Notes under the pieces: generated by a model
Seen by the model: the letters and a program-made list of their open reading frames with translations, nothing else
Told to the model about the DNA's origin: nothing
The model's database searches: none
From: Marinobacter algicola DG893
GTDB lineage: Bacteria; Pseudomonadota; Gammaproteobacteria; Pseudomonadales; Oleiphilaceae
NCBI RefSeq assembly: GCF_000170835.1
Contig: NZ_ABCP01000001.1
Coordinates: 310,001-374,000 of the forward strand
Direction: 5' to 3'
DNA: 64,000 bases
Position numbers and translations under genes: made by a program
Part shown: one piece after another, positions 45,018 through 55,711 of the stretch
How the letters are laid out: every line of letters begins with the position of its first letter
How positions within the stretch are numbered: position 1 is the first letter of the stretch

Positions 45018-45602
45018 TTAGCGGCAAAGTCTCTCGGGATTTCCGGCGAGGGGAAACCGTTCAATGATCTGATAGACAGACCCATAAGCACCCTGTGTGC
45101 TTTCAAACAACGCAATCCCGTCCACCGAAAATGTCCCTACAGGTTGCCGTTCCTGAAACTCAAGCAATTCGGCGACTGACCCACGCTGCCCCTTGAAACG
45201 AGACAACGTGATATGTGGGCAGAACGGGCGCTTTTCCTGCTCAAACCCAGGCATGCAAAGCCTCTGGTTAAGCACCTCGTGAAGCTCTGCCAGTGTATCC
45301 GCTGGCTGAACTCCGGCCCACAGATTTTTTGGAAAGTCCGGTCGGCCGAAACAGCCAAGGCCGCAAACCGTGAGATCAAATTGTTCAACTGGCAGGTTTC
45401 GGGCAGCATCACATACATCCGGCAACCGCTGCCTGGCCACACTACCGAGAAATACCAGCGTAAGATGCAACTGATCCGGTCGCTGCCAGCGCGCCCCTGC
45501 AACCGGTTGCTGAATTGACACCAGACGCTGCTTCACCAAATCGGGGATTTCCAACCCGAAGAACAGGCGATGTGTTTCTGGTTTATCCAACCCGCACCCC
45601 AA
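45018..45602 (-). CDS. thpR: RNA 2',3'-cyclic phosphodiesterase
   Basis: A 194-residue 2H phosphoesterase (LigT/ThpR). Its two catalytic HxTx motifs are HLTLVFLG near residue 46 and HITLSRF near residue 130. It opens RNA 2',3'-cyclic phosphates and in E. coli can reversibly join RNA 2'-5'. The start appears to be a TTG within the end of the CPBP gene (45602, or 45590), so the exact N-terminus is uncertain. THRLFFGLEIPD is the first conserved block. Confidence 0.9.
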   Translation of the reverse strand: MGCGLDKPETHRLFFGLEIPDLVKQRLVSIQQPVAGARWQRPDQLHLTLVFLGSVARQRLPDVCDAARNLPVEQFDLTVCGLGCFGRPDFPKNLWAGVQPADTLAELHEVLNQRLCMPGFEQEKRPFCPHITLSRFKGQRGSVAELLEFQERQPVGTFSVDGIALFESTQGAYGSVYQIIERFPLAGNPERLCR

Positions 45603-46173
45603 ACCATTCCGGAAACCGACGCAGACAGTACAGCGCTATCATGTCGTAAACACCATGCCAGACCATTACCAGCAACAGGCTGTCCGTCAGTGCATACGCT
45701 ACTCCCAACACCAATCCCAACCCGGTCGCCAATAGAAAGTAGGTGAACGAAAGATAATGCACCATGCCAAACAGCACCGACGCAGCCACTATCGCAACCG
45801 CATCGTGGGTATGTTGGGTCAGCCAACCCTGGATCGCCCCGCGGAACAGCAACTCTTCACCGACTCCGGCGAAGACTGCCAAGGCTACCAGCACCGGCCA
45901 GGAATACTCGCAGGCGAAACGATGCAACTGCTCCAACTGGGATTCCAGAGAGTCGCGAAGCCGGCCCGGAAGCCAGGTCAGCATCATGATCACGACGTAG
46001 GTTGCCGCACTGCCGGCCACTCCCCATAAAACGACCGAGCCAAAGCTCAAACCATCGTACTGAACCGGTATACCGAACAGAAGAATCGCCAGCAGACCCA
46101 CCACCCCAATGCCCGCCTGGAATCCCAATGCAGCCGTGGATGAGATCTGCGGGCGTTTTCGAGCCATGGCCAC
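45583..46173 (-). CDS. CPBP family intramembrane metalloprotease
   Basis: About 196 residues with six hydrophobic helices. The three CPBP (Rce1/Abi) motifs are present: GVGEELLFRGAIQG (EExxxR), LFGMVHYLSF (FxxxH) and MVWHGVYDMIA (HxxxD/N). Prokaryotic relatives include bacteriocin-immunity proteins. GTG 46173, with GAGG seven bases upstream and abutting the previous stop, is the likely start; ATG 46167 is the alternative. The phosphodiesterase start lies within its 3' end. Confidence 0.9.
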   Translation of the reverse strand: MAMARKRPQISSTAALGFQAGIGVVGLLAILLFGIPVQYDGLSFGSVVLWGVAGSAATYVVIMMLTWLPGRLRDSLESQLEQLHRFACEYSWPVLVALAVFAGVGEELLFRGAIQGWLTQHTHDAVAIVAASVLFGMVHYLSFTYFLLATGLGLVLGVAYALTDSLLLVMVWHGVYDMIALYCLRRFPEWFGVRVG

Positions 46174-46497
46174 TCACCTACCTCGCTTGCCCGGCGGCAT
46201 CACGACCCACTCAGGGTCCTCGAATTCGCCAAGCGGCGTAATCTCGCAAAATGGCGCGGCGCTGCGGATGATTCGGGCCACTTCCGGGTTATGCTGCCCT
46301 TCCATGGCATCCCGCTGCTCTTTGCTGTCCCAACTGGCGATGGCAATCAGCACATTCGGGTCACCAATTTTCTGGTGTAGCTCTGTTCCGCGCGCACCCG
46401 GCGCCTGCTGGATGATCTCGCTGGCACGAACCCAGGCATCGGCGTATTCCTCTGCCGTGTGCCCTTCTCGTATGCGAACCTCGAAGATGTATTTCAT
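46174..46497 (-). CDS. Antibiotic biosynthesis monooxygenase (ABM)-fold protein
   Basis: A 107-residue dimeric alpha+beta barrel-type protein. It begins MKYIFEVRIREGHTAEEY and contains DPNVLIAIASWDSKEQRDAM, the strand-helix layout of the ABM/YdhR group. Members act as cofactor-free monooxygenases or small-molecule binders; no substrate can be assigned. GAGGGTG precedes the ATG. It is the first gene of the minus-strand unit running through the protease, phosphodiesterase and thioesterase genes. Confidence 0.78.
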   Translation of the reverse strand: MKYIFEVRIREGHTAEEYADAWVRASEIIQQAPGARGTELHQKIGDPNVLIAIASWDSKEQRDAMEGQHNPEVARIIRSAAPFCEITPLGEFEDPEWVVMPPGKRGR

Positions 46498-46809
46498 GAG
46501 TTCACCCTCGTTCCAAACAGCAATTTCCCAAATAACGGGCCTCTGACTCCCAGAGTAATTGTTTTGATTTTGGATCGCATCGGTAAATGCCTACAAATAA
46601 ACTTGGCAATTTCGGGGACATAGGAGTAAAGTTCGTTTCGTAGGAAAGATTTAGCACAGCATTTCACGAATAAGACGCATCTCTGTTGTTTTGGTAGTTG
46701 TCCGTCCTGTTTTTGATTCCGCGCGTTTTTTGTTTCCGCACAACGCTGATCAGTCATCGTTCAAGATGGTCTGGCGGCACATTAAATTATCGATTTCAGG
46801 ATTATGATT
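46498..46809 (+). promoter_or_regulatory. Intergenic region upstream of the cold-shock gene
   Basis: These 312 bases hold the divergent promoters of the ABM-like gene and the cold-shock gene. A minus-strand reading frame at 46494-46757 has no ribosome site and an implausible composition, so I do not call a gene. The pyrimidine- and T-rich stretch 46680-46740 probably belongs to a long 5' UTR of the csp mRNA, as is usual for cspA-type genes. I see no confident cold-box. Confidence 0.45.
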
Positions 46810-47016
46810 ATGTCGACTACTACCGGTACTGTTAAGTTTTTCAACGAAGCAAAAGGCTTTGGTTTCATCACTCGTGAAAGCGGCCCTGACGTATTCGTTC
46901 ACTACAGCGCAATTCAAGGCGGCGGATTCAAGACCCTGGCAGAAGGCCAGCAGGTTGAGTTCACCGTAACTGACGGCCAGAAAGGTCCTCAGGCAGAGAA
47001 CGTTGTTGCTGTTTAA
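46810..47016 (+). CDS. CspA-family cold-shock protein
   Basis: From ATG 46810 (CAGGA eight bases upstream; the ATG at 46804 is too close to that site) it encodes 68 residues, a single cold-shock domain. RNP1-like [13 protein letters not shown] and RNP2-like [10 protein letters not shown] are intact, so single-stranded nucleic acid binding is expected. Such proteins melt mRNA structure or act as antiterminators. A UUCG hairpin terminator follows the stop, so it is monocistronic. Confidence 0.95.
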   Translation: MSTTTGTVKFFNEAKGFGFITRESGPDVFVHYSAIQGGGFKTLAEGQQVEFTVTDGQKGPQAENVVAV

Positions 47017-47032
47017 ATAACAGCCAGCACGT

Positions 47033-47062
47033 TTGAAAGAGGCAGCTTCGGCTGCCTTTTTT
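47033..47062 (+). terminator. Intrinsic terminator of the cold-shock gene
   Basis: GGCAGC (47041-47046), loop TTCG, GCTGCC (47051-47056) and six T (47057-47062). This is a UUCG-tetraloop hairpin with a U-run, preceded by an A-rich stretch, 17 bases after the csp stop. Confidence 0.95.
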
Positions 47063-47079
47063 ATTGCCCCTTCATAATT

Positions 47080-47119
47080 TCGTCATTGACCTGTCACCTA
47101 CCTGACACTGTTTTGTCAC
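47080..47119 (+). promoter_or_regulatory. PHO box array upstream of the phosphite operon
   Basis: Four 7-base units repeat every 11 bases: TCGTCAT (47080), CTGTCAC (47091), CTGACAC (47102), TTGTCAC (47113), with 4-base spacers. This matches the PhoB-binding direct repeat CTGTCAT-n4-CTGTCAT. It lies 67 bases before the first ptx start, directly behind the csp terminator, so the operon should be induced by phosphate starvation. Confidence 0.88.
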
Positions 47120-47186
47120 CCTCAAGGATTACCGTTGCATTGTAACTCGCAATAAAGCGAGCTTATGTATTGCAAAAGGTGATTCC

Positions 47187-48898
<1,712 letters not shown>

Positions 48899-48906
48899 GA
48901 GGCTTT

Positions 48907-49737
48907 ATGACTCACACGACGACGGAACCGGCGGCCCTGTCGCCGGCTCCGTCGGCTTCCGTGCTGGACGAACACGCACGGGGCTGGCGGAGCAAGCTTT
49001 GGCAGGCAGGCCTGGTACTGGCGGTGGTCTTTTTCGCCAGCTGGTACGTGGACCTGCTTGACTTCCGCACCCTTGCCAACGGCGTTCCCGCGATCGCCAC
49101 CCTGTTGCGAGAGTCACTACCACCTGATTTCACCAATGTGATGGACTGGATGTCGCCCCTGCTGGACACACTGGCGATGAGCATCGCCGGCACCGCGATT
49201 GCGGTTTCGGCCTCCGTGCCCCTGGCCTTTCTGGCAGCCCGAAACACCACGCCCCACCCTGCTGTATTTTACCTGACCCGCACCCTGCTGAACGGCCTGC
49301 GTTCCGTACCGGAACTCATCATGGGCATTATTTTCGTCGCGGCCGTGGGTTTTGGCGCACTGCCAGGGGTGTTGGCCCTTGGCCTGCATTCAATCGGTAT
49401 GGTCGGCAAGTTCTTCGCAGAAGCCATAGAGCATGTGGATGAAGCCCCCGTAGAGGCCGCTGATGCCTCCGGAGCCACGCGTTTGCAAGTACTCTGGCAC
49501 GCGGTTCTGCCGCAGGTGCTGCCACAGTTTGCCGATGTGTCTATCTATCGCTGGGAATACAACTTTCGCGCCTCCACCGTCATGGGCATGGTCGGTGCCG
49601 GCGGTATCGGCTTCGAGCTCATGGGGTCGTTGCGCATCATGCAGTATCAGGAAGTCAGTGCCATCCTCATTGTCATACTGCTGATGGTAACGATGGTGGA
49701 CAGCCTGAGCGGCCACCTCCGTAAGACATTCAAATAA
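48907..49737 (+). CDS. ptxC: Phosphite/phosphonate ABC transporter permease (PtxC/PhnE type)
   Basis: A 276-residue permease with about six membrane helices. The ABC-coupling EAA-like loop is AIEHVDEAPVEAADASGATR, followed by MVGAGGIGFELMGSLRIMQY, as in PhnE. The N-terminal 30 residues are polar and proline-rich. It forms the membrane channel for the ATPase and binding protein encoded just upstream. The ptxD start is nine bases beyond its stop. Confidence 0.92.
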   Translation: MTHTTTEPAALSPAPSASVLDEHARGWRSKLWQAGLVLAVVFFASWYVDLLDFRTLANGVPAIATLLRESLPPDFTNVMDWMSPLLDTLAMSIAGTAIAVSASVPLAFLAARNTTPHPAVFYLTRTLLNGLRSVPELIMGIIFVAAVGFGALPGVLALGLHSIGMVGKFFAEAIEHVDEAPVEAADASGATRLQVLWHAVLPQVLPQFADVSIYRWEYNFRASTVMGMVGAGGIGFELMGSLRIMQYQEVSAILIVILLMVTMVDSLSGHLRKTFK

Positions 49738-49746
49738 GGACAGCGA

Positions 49747-50757
49747 ATGAAACCAAGAGTTGTCATCACCCACCGGGTCCACGACAGTATACTTGCCAGC
49801 CTGGAGCCCCACTGCGAGCTGATCACTAACCAGTCTGCCGTCACCCTGCCACCGGATTCGGTGAGAGCCCGCGCGGCTACGGCCGATGCCATGATGGCGT
49901 TTATGCCAGATCGCGTTAGCGAGGAATTTCTGGTGGCCTGCCCCGACCTGAAAGTGATCGGCGCTGCCCTGAAGGGATTCGATAACTTCGACGTGGATGC
50001 CTGCACCCGTCACGGAGTCTGGCTGACCTTCGTGCCCGATTTGCTGACCGTGCCCACCGCCGAACTCACCGTTGGATTAACCATAGGCCTGATTCGCCAG
50101 ATCCGGCCAGCAGACCAGTTCGTCCGTTCCGGAGAATTCCAGGGCTGGCAGCCTCAATTCTATGGCCTCGGCATTGAAGGCTCGACCATTGGTATTGTGG
50201 GCATGGGAGCCATCGGCAAAGCCGTGGCTACACGGCTCCAGGGCTGGGGCGCACGAGTACTGTACTCACAACCGGAAAGCCTACCGGCTGCCGAAGAAGG
50301 CGCCCTGGGCCTTTCCAGGTCAGAGCTTGATGACCTGCTGGCCGAATCCGACATCGTCATACTGGCCCTGGCGCTTAATGAACATACCCTGCACACGCTC
50401 AACGCTGACCGCCTGCGCCAGATGAAACGCGGTAGTTTTCTGATCAATCCCTGCCGGGGTTCCGTCGTGGACGAGGCAGCCGTTCTGCAATCGCTGACGT
50501 ACGGACATCTGAGTGGCTACGCGGCGGACGTGTTTGAAATGGAAGACTGGGCCAGACCGGACCGCCCGCAGCGGATTGATCCGGCACTGCTGGCCCACCC
50601 GAACACCCTGTTCACAGCACACACGGGCTCGGCCGTCAGGGACGTGAGATTTGCCATCGAACTGCGGGCAGCCGACAACATCCTTCAGGCGCTCAGAGGC
50701 CATCAGCCCCAGGACGCGGTCAACTCACCGCTCGAACCCAAGGGAACAGTATGCTGA
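49747..50757 (+). CDS. ptxD: Phosphite dehydrogenase (NAD(P)-dependent)
   Basis: A 336-residue D-2-hydroxyacid-dehydrogenase-fold enzyme, the same length as Pseudomonas stutzeri PtxD. It oxidises phosphite to phosphate and reduces NAD+. Residue numbers match: Lys76 in ALKGFDNF, Arg237 in CRGSVVDE, Glu266 in FEMEDW and His292 in TAHTGSAVR are all conserved, and [16 protein letters not shown] is retained. The nucleotide loop reads YSQPES, so position 175, Glu in P. stutzeri and decisive for NAD over NADP, is Gln, and 176 is Pro. AGGACAG precedes the ATG. Its stop overlaps the LysR start. Confidence 0.95.
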   Translation: MKPRVVITHRVHDSILASLEPHCELITNQSAVTLPPDSVRARAATADAMMAFMPDRVSEEFLVACPDLKVIGAALKGFDNFDVDACTRHGVWLTFVPDLLTVPTAELTVGLTIGLIRQIRPADQFVRSGEFQGWQPQFYGLGIEGSTIGIVGMGAIGKAVATRLQGWGARVLYSQPESLPAAEEGALGLSRSELDDLLAESDIVILALALNEHTLHTLNADRLRQMKRGSFLINPCRGSVVDEAAVLQSLTYGHLSGYAADVFEMEDWARPDRPQRIDPALLAHPNTLFTAHTGSAVRDVRFAIELRAADNILQALRGHQPQDAVNSPLEPKGTVC

Positions 50758-51611
50758 ACCTGGTCTGGCTCAAGAGTTTTATCACCCTCGTTCAGCACCG
50801 CAGTTTCCAGGCCGCCGCCAATCACCTCGGCATCGCCCAGCCCACCCTATCCCAGCACATTCAGAAACTGGAGGAGCAGCTGGACGTATTATTGATCCAA
50901 CGCGGCAAGTCCGGTTGCGAACCCACCAGGGCGGCCCAGGCGCTGATGCCGTTCACCCTAAGCATGTTACGCCTGGACCAACGCGCGCGGGAGGCGGTCA
51001 CGGGAACAAGTCTGCGGGTAGGTGCCAGCTCCAACATCGGTATCTACATGCTGCAGCCTCACGTTCGCTCCTTCATGGACCGGCAGACCTCGCCGCACGT
51101 GGATCTGGTGATCGACAACAACCCCGCCATCGCACGACAGCTCACCAGCGGCGAATTGGATATCGCAGTCATGGAGTGGTGGCACCCCAAGCCCGGTTTC
51201 CAGGCCCGTGACTGGAAACAGGAGCCAGTGGTGCTGATTGTGCCGCCTGGCCACCCCTGTGCCGATATGACGCAGATCAACCGGGAAGCCCTGGCAGGAA
51301 TGACGCTGCTGGGCGGCGAGCCAGGGACCGGCACTGGCCGTTTATTGGCTAATTTCTTTGGCGACGACGGGCCTTTTCCGGAGGTATCGATGCAACTGGG
51401 CAGTACCGAAGCCGTAAAGCAGGCGGTCAAGGCGGGGGTGGGTATTTCGCTGGTGTTGGCTGCTTCGGTCACTGACGAAGTGCGAGCAGGCACCCTGCGA
51501 GCCATCCCCGTCAGCGATCCCGGGCTTGCCAAGGAACTGGTGGTTATCTGCCCCGAGACGATTGCCCGGCATCCACCGGTCTCCAGCTTTGTCAGCCACC
51601 TATGCCACTGA
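50751..51611 (+). CDS. ptxE: LysR family regulator (PtxE type)
   Basis: A 286-residue LysR regulator. The N-terminal helix-turn-helix is [20 protein letters not shown] (about residues 18-38), and the C-terminal effector domain (about 90-280) is of periplasmic-binding-protein type. It is the last gene of the ptx operon, its ATG overlapping the ptxD stop by seven bases. A LysR gene (ptxE) ends the P. stutzeri ptxABCDE operon as well. A role in phosphite regulation is inferred from position; the strong PHO array suggests PhoB is the main control. Confidence 0.88.
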   Translation: MLNLVWLKSFITLVQHRSFQAAANHLGIAQPTLSQHIQKLEEQLDVLLIQRGKSGCEPTRAAQALMPFTLSMLRLDQRAREAVTGTSLRVGASSNIGIYMLQPHVRSFMDRQTSPHVDLVIDNNPAIARQLTSGELDIAVMEWWHPKPGFQARDWKQEPVVLIVPPGHPCADMTQINREALAGMTLLGGEPGTGTGRLLANFFGDDGPFPEVSMQLGSTEAVKQAVKAGVGISLVLAASVTDEVRAGTLRAIPVSDPGLAKELVVICPETIARHPPVSSFVSHLCH

Positions 51612-51631
51612 GCGAGGCCCCTGGCAAGTTA

Positions 51632-52303
51632 TTACCAGGGCAGTTCCTCACCATTGCTGTGCCAGAAGGAGCCCGTGTTTTCCAGGTTCAGGCCCTCGAT
51701 TCTCGCAGCCAAGCCCTTTGCGGACTCCTCGGGCGTAATCAGTCCGCCGAAGTTCACCATGCGGGTTTGCACATAACCGGGATGGAGCTGGGCCACCGCA
51801 ATGCCCTTTGGTTTAAGGTCCATCGCCAGGGACTTGCCAAAGGCGTTCAGCGCCGCCTTGGACGCACGATAGCCATAGCGGCCACCAGAGTCGTTGTCCG
51901 CGATGGAGCCCATCCGGCTGGTGATGTTGGCAATCTTACCGCCGTACGGTATCTGGGACACCAGCGCTTCCGCCACCCTCAATGGCGCGTAAGCGTTGAT
52001 TTCCATCTGGGTACGAATGGAATCGAAATCAATGCTGCCCAGCTTTTCATCCTGCAGCAGGCCGGCATTATTGATCAGCAGATCGATCGACAGCCCCTTC
52101 ACTCCGTCAATCAAAGACTGAAGTCCGCTTGCCGTGGTGACGTCAACAGATTCAATGACTCGAGTCGCCACCTCCTTGAGCTCGGACGACGCTTCCCGGC
52201 ATACGCCAATCACGTCACAGCCTTCACCTGCAAAGTGACGGGCCAACTCAAGGCCGATGCCGCGATTGGCGCCGGTAATCACAACGGTTCTTTGTTCAGG
52301 CAT
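51632..52303 (-). CDS. Short-chain dehydrogenase/reductase (SDR)
   Basis: A 223-residue classical SDR with cofactor motif VVITGANRGIGLELARHF, the structural NNAG in LLINNAGLL, and catalytic Tyr-Lys in YGYRASKAALNAFG. It resembles the CsgA-like carbonyl reductase branch; the substrate is unknown. GGAGG precedes the ATG. It is convergent with the phosphite operon; the 20-base gap carries part of an inverted repeat (CCCTGG / CCAGGG, 51619-51640). Confidence 0.9.
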   Translation of the reverse strand: MPEQRTVVITGANRGIGLELARHFAGEGCDVIGVCREASSELKEVATRVIESVDVTTASGLQSLIDGVKGLSIDLLINNAGLLQDEKLGSIDFDSIRTQMEINAYAPLRVAEALVSQIPYGGKIANITSRMGSIADNDSGGRYGYRASKAALNAFGKSLAMDLKPKGIAVAQLHPGYVQTRMVNFGGLITPEESAKGLAARIEGLNLENTGSFWHSNGEELPW

Positions 52304-52359
52304 GAAAACCTCCGGTTATTTGGCTAAAGGTCCGTTATACGGACTAACCACTGCAGTGT

Positions 52360-53163
52360 TCAACCTTCAAGTTGAGAGAAAAATCGCCGGGCACTGTCGT
52401 TGGCGGGAAAGATCATCTCGACCCGTAGCTCCGAGAGAAACACATCGTTCACGGGCCCGAAGTGCGCAATCATTGTGGTGGTTTCCAGAATATCTCCTCC
52501 CATGTTCAGGCGCGTATGGATGGATGGGCTGTCCGGCATCAATTCTGGCCTGGGGGTATTTCGCAACAAGCCCTGGACTTCCTGGATAAGCGACTGCATG
52601 CGCTCGTCCCCCTGGTAACGGGAGGCGTCATTGACCAGGTGCTCATAGGCCGCCCATGCCACCTCGTCCCAGTTTACGACCAATTCTTTCCATTTCGTTG
52701 AGGACAGATACTCGCGGTAGAGATTGGCAGGCGGGTCTACTTTGAACTCAGGAAACATCAGAAACGCCGTCGCGTTGCCATCCACCACATCGCCCCAGCG
52801 ATTGAGCACCAAGGCGGGATATGGCTGATGATTGGTGATCAGCTCATGAATAGCCCTGCGGTAGACCGCCAGTTCCTTGCTGTCGTAGTCCTCCTCGAAA
52901 TAGGCCGCTGGCAGCCCGGCAGCCATCAACATTTCATTGCGCTCACGCAAGGGAACCTCAAGGGTTACTGCCAGTTTCAGTACCAAGTCCCGTTTGGGGC
53001 GGGAACGACCGGTTTCAATAAAGGACAGGTGACGGGGTGATATGTCCGCTTCCAGCGCCAGATCCAACTGGCTCATGCCCCGGTGGCGTCGCCAATACCG
53101 CAACTTGTGACCAAACGCGCTGTGTTCGCCACCTCGGGAAATCGACGTTTCGCTGACAGTCAT
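52360..53163 (-). CDS. XRE-type regulator with MmyB-like ligand domain
   Basis: A 267-residue regulator. The N-terminal helix-turn-helix (about 15-75) includes HRGMSQLDLALEADISPRHL. The C-terminal MmyB-like PAS-type domain (about 100-265) includes YPALVLNRWGDVVDGNATAF, typical of Streptomyces-type MmyB regulators that may bind fatty acids. The adjacent SDR gene, in the same direction and 56 bases on, is a plausible target. Confidence 0.9.
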   Translation of the reverse strand: MTVSETSISRGGEHSAFGHKLRYWRRHRGMSQLDLALEADISPRHLSFIETGRSRPKRDLVLKLAVTLEVPLRERNEMLMAAGLPAAYFEEDYDSKELAVYRRAIHELITNHQPYPALVLNRWGDVVDGNATAFLMFPEFKVDPPANLYREYLSSTKWKELVVNWDEVAWAAYEHLVNDASRYQGDERMQSLIQEVQGLLRNTPRPELMPDSPSIHTRLNMGGDILETTTMIAHFGPVNDVFLSELRVEMIFPANDSARRFFSQLEG

Positions 53164-53272
53164 GTTGCGTGGCCTTTACCTAATCGGGAAGTGCGCCGGT
53201 ATGGCTACAAGCGCATGATCTTTGTCGAGAGCATAACCAATTTTTACAACCCGTACACGGAGGCACACTGCC

Positions 53273-53614
53273 ATGATACTGACTCGCGTCGTCCCACTGG
53301 TTTTCGTACTGTTCACCAGCTTCACACTGTGGGTGCTGGCCACCTCGGATCAGGACTTTTGGCAATGGTTCCTCAGCCTGTTCACCGAAAAGGAGTCGCT
53401 GCAGGTCGTCCTTGATCTGGGCATAGCCCTGCTGTTGCTGATGTACTTTCTGTACCGCGATCATGCTGCCCAGGGCGGGCATTTCAGGAGCTTTGCCCCC
53501 TTCCTGGTCGCCACGCCGCTCCTTGGCGTGATTGCGCCACTCGCCTATCTGACACTGCGGGCCTTCCAGCCAAAACGGCTGGTTGCCATGCCTAGGAACC
53601 CGAACAGCATCTGA
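53273..53614 (+). CDS. DUF2834-like membrane protein
   Basis: A 113-residue protein with three membrane helices (about 4-24, 44-62, 75-98) and the DUF2834-like pattern LQVVLDLGIALLLLMYFLYR followed by FAPFLVATPLLGVIAPLAYL. Function is unknown. An AGG-containing stretch precedes the ATG. It is followed by the ketopantoate reductase gene after about 100 bases. Confidence 0.75.
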   Translation: MILTRVVPLVFVLFTSFTLWVLATSDQDFWQWFLSLFTEKESLQVVLDLGIALLLLMYFLYRDHAAQGGHFRSFAPFLVATPLLGVIAPLAYLTLRAFQPKRLVAMPRNPNSI

Positions 53615-53720
53615 CACGGAACTACCGAAACAAGGCTCCGCCAACGTGTTGCCGGAGTCCCGACAGTTGACTCTCGCGGGCAGCCCTTCCACTATTTGGG
53701 AAAACAATAAGGCAAAGCCC

Positions 53721-54746
53721 GTGACGCAGAGTTCTTTCAAGGTCGTTATATTTGGCGCTGGCAGTATCGGCTGTTACCTCGGAGGCAGGCTGCTTTCTTC
53801 CGGTGTGAACGTGGTCATGGTAGGCCGAAAGGCCATGCAGGAGCGCCTTCGAACCTCCCCACTGACGGTCACTGATTATGAAGGGTTTCGCTTCCACAGC
53901 CAGCTGGCCGAGCATCAGTATGTGACCTTTGCCGAGGCGGCAGGCAACGCCGATCTTGTGCTGGTAACGGTCAAATCCGCCGCCACCTCCGAGGCCGGCA
54001 AACAGCTCGCGCCCTGGGTGAGCGAGGGCATACCGGTGGTCAGTCTGCAAAACGGAATCTCCAACGCAGAGCACCTCCAGGCCGCTATGCCCAACGCCAA
54101 CGTATTGGCCGGGATGGTTCCATTCAACGTGCTGCAACAGGAGCCGGGGCATTTCCATCAAGGCACTCAGGGCCACCTGATGGCCGACCGGCATCCGTCG
54201 CTGGAACATGCCCTGCCCTGGTTTGAACATGCCGGGCTCCCGCTGGAACTGCGACGCGATATCGAATCGGTGATGTGGTCCAAGCTGTTACTCAATCTGA
54301 ATAACCCGGTCAACGCCCTCTCTGGCGTTCCGCTGCTGGAAGAGCTCTCGCAAAGGGACTATCGCCGCTGCCTGGCGATGGCTCAGAGAGAAACACTAGA
54401 ACTCCTTAAAGCGGCTGGCATACCCACGGTAAAACTCACAGGCCTGACTACCAAACTGATTCCTTCCGTGATGTCACTACCTGATTGGCTGTTTACCCGA
54501 CTGGCCAAACGGATGCTCACCATCGATCCTGTTGCACGTTCCTCCATGTGGGAAGATCTTCAGGCCGGGCGCCCAACGGAAATTGACTGGATCAACGGAG
54601 AAGTGGTGAAACTGGCCGAAAAGCTGGGCACGGACGCACCGGTCAACCGCAAACTCGTGCGATTGATGCATCAACGGGAGGAAACAGAAAAAACCTGGGG
54701 TGCTTCTGAATTGCTGAATGAGCTCACCGGTCACTCCAGGCCATAA
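53721..54746 (+). CDS. 2-dehydropantoate 2-reductase family protein
   Basis: GTG 53721, with AAGG upstream, gives 341 residues; longer readings start inside the previous gene. The NADP-binding motif VVIFGAGSIGCYLGGRLL sits at the N-terminus, and the catalytic Lys region is WSKLLLNLNNPVNALSG with a C-terminal DPVARSSMWEDLQAGRPTE. It matches ApbA/PanE ketopantoate reductases, which make pantoate for CoA. At 341 residues it is longer than E. coli PanE (303), and paralogs with other 2-oxoacid substrates are common, so the symbol is left empty. Confidence 0.9.
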   Translation: MTQSSFKVVIFGAGSIGCYLGGRLLSSGVNVVMVGRKAMQERLRTSPLTVTDYEGFRFHSQLAEHQYVTFAEAAGNADLVLVTVKSAATSEAGKQLAPWVSEGIPVVSLQNGISNAEHLQAAMPNANVLAGMVPFNVLQQEPGHFHQGTQGHLMADRHPSLEHALPWFEHAGLPLELRRDIESVMWSKLLLNLNNPVNALSGVPLLEELSQRDYRRCLAMAQRETLELLKAAGIPTVKLTGLTTKLIPSVMSLPDWLFTRLAKRMLTIDPVARSSMWEDLQAGRPTEIDWINGEVVKLAEKLGTDAPVNRKLVRLMHQREETEKTWGASELLNELTGHSRP

Positions 54747-54924
54747 CCTGCCACTAAAAAGCGAACACATCGTTTCGAGAGGCCAGTCACACTCCAGTTC
54801 ATCCCGCCGAAAAAGACAAAAAAACGGCCACTTCCGACCTGTCGCACTGATCGTATTTTGTGCAAGTTGCAAATGAATGGCGCCTCGCCAGGCACCATTC
54901 ATCCCCAACAACGGAGACACAATA

Positions 54925-55704
54925 ATGAACAAGATCCGACACTGTGACGAAAGAGACACCTTCTCCAAACGCCATTCCCTGTTTCGACTAATGGCGGTCA
55001 CTGCGATGGCCATGGCTATGACAGGCTGCGGACAACTGGGACAACTGCTCAGCAATCCCCAGGTCCCTGATGCGGATAACGATCAGGTGATATTCCTGGG
55101 CGACTCGATCTTTGCCCTGTCCGGGAAGATCCAGGACGAACTGGAAGCCAAGGCCGGGGAATCCTTCCGCCGCTACACGGTCTCCGGCGCCGAACTCACC
55201 GGCGGCTTCCTCGCACCCTCTGTTGTCGAGCAGTTCGCCACCGCACAGGAGGACAATCCCGACATCCGCACCATGGTTGGTAATGGCGGCGGTAACGACA
55301 TCCTTATTCCGGCGATTGCCCTTGACCCATACAACTGCAAAACCCAGTGGTATCAGTTCGGCCGCCTCAGCAGCAAGTGCAAGGATCTGATCGATGATCT
55401 GTATGTGGACGGCGTGAACTATCTGAACGAATTGTCCGATGCGGGCGTGGAGAACGGCGTGCTGGTGGGCTACTACTACACCAAGAACGGCCTTTTCCGT
55501 CTTAAAAGCATGAAACAGGCGGTCGACTACGGCAACAAAATCCTCGCCAGGGCCTGCGAATATTCCACTCTTGACTGCACCTTCGTGGACCCAAGACAGG
55601 TGGTGACGGAGAGCGACATCATCTTCGATGGCATACACCCGGCCGATAGTGGCTCCCAAAAGATCGCAGAGCTGATCTGGCCAAAACTCCAGCCTTTGCT
55701 GTAA
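54925..55704 (+). CDS. SGNH/GDSL hydrolase lipoprotein
   Basis: ATG 54925 gives 259 residues with a lipoprotein signal ending MAMAMTGC near residue 35, although the N-terminus before the hydrophobic core is long and charged. Catalytic blocks are VIFLGDSIFAL (Ser), VGNGGGNDIL (Asn) and FDGIHPADSG (Asp-His), so esterase or lipase activity is expected. Six cysteines besides the lipid Cys may form disulfides. A strong hairpin and then a Lif-like gene follow, suggesting a lipase-chaperone-like pair. Confidence 0.88.
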   Translation: MNKIRHCDERDTFSKRHSLFRLMAVTAMAMAMTGCGQLGQLLSNPQVPDADNDQVIFLGDSIFALSGKIQDELEAKAGESFRRYTVSGAELTGGFLAPSVVEQFATAQEDNPDIRTMVGNGGGNDILIPAIALDPYNCKTQWYQFGRLSSKCKDLIDDLYVDGVNYLNELSDAGVENGVLVGYYYTKNGLFRLKSMKQAVDYGNKILARACEYSTLDCTFVDPRQVVTESDIIFDGIHPADSGSQKIAELIWPKLQPLL

Positions 55705-55711
55705 CTCAACC

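Noticed and set aside
46494..46757. Possible 87-codon gene upstream of the cold-shock gene
   Set aside because: No ribosome site, cysteine- and basic-rich shadow composition, and it covers the expected csp promoter and 5' UTR.
51619..51640. CCCTGG / CCAGGG inverted repeat as a bidirectional terminator of the ptx and SDR genes
   Set aside because: Only six base pairs, a 10-base loop and no T-run on either side; it also overlaps the SDR stop codon.
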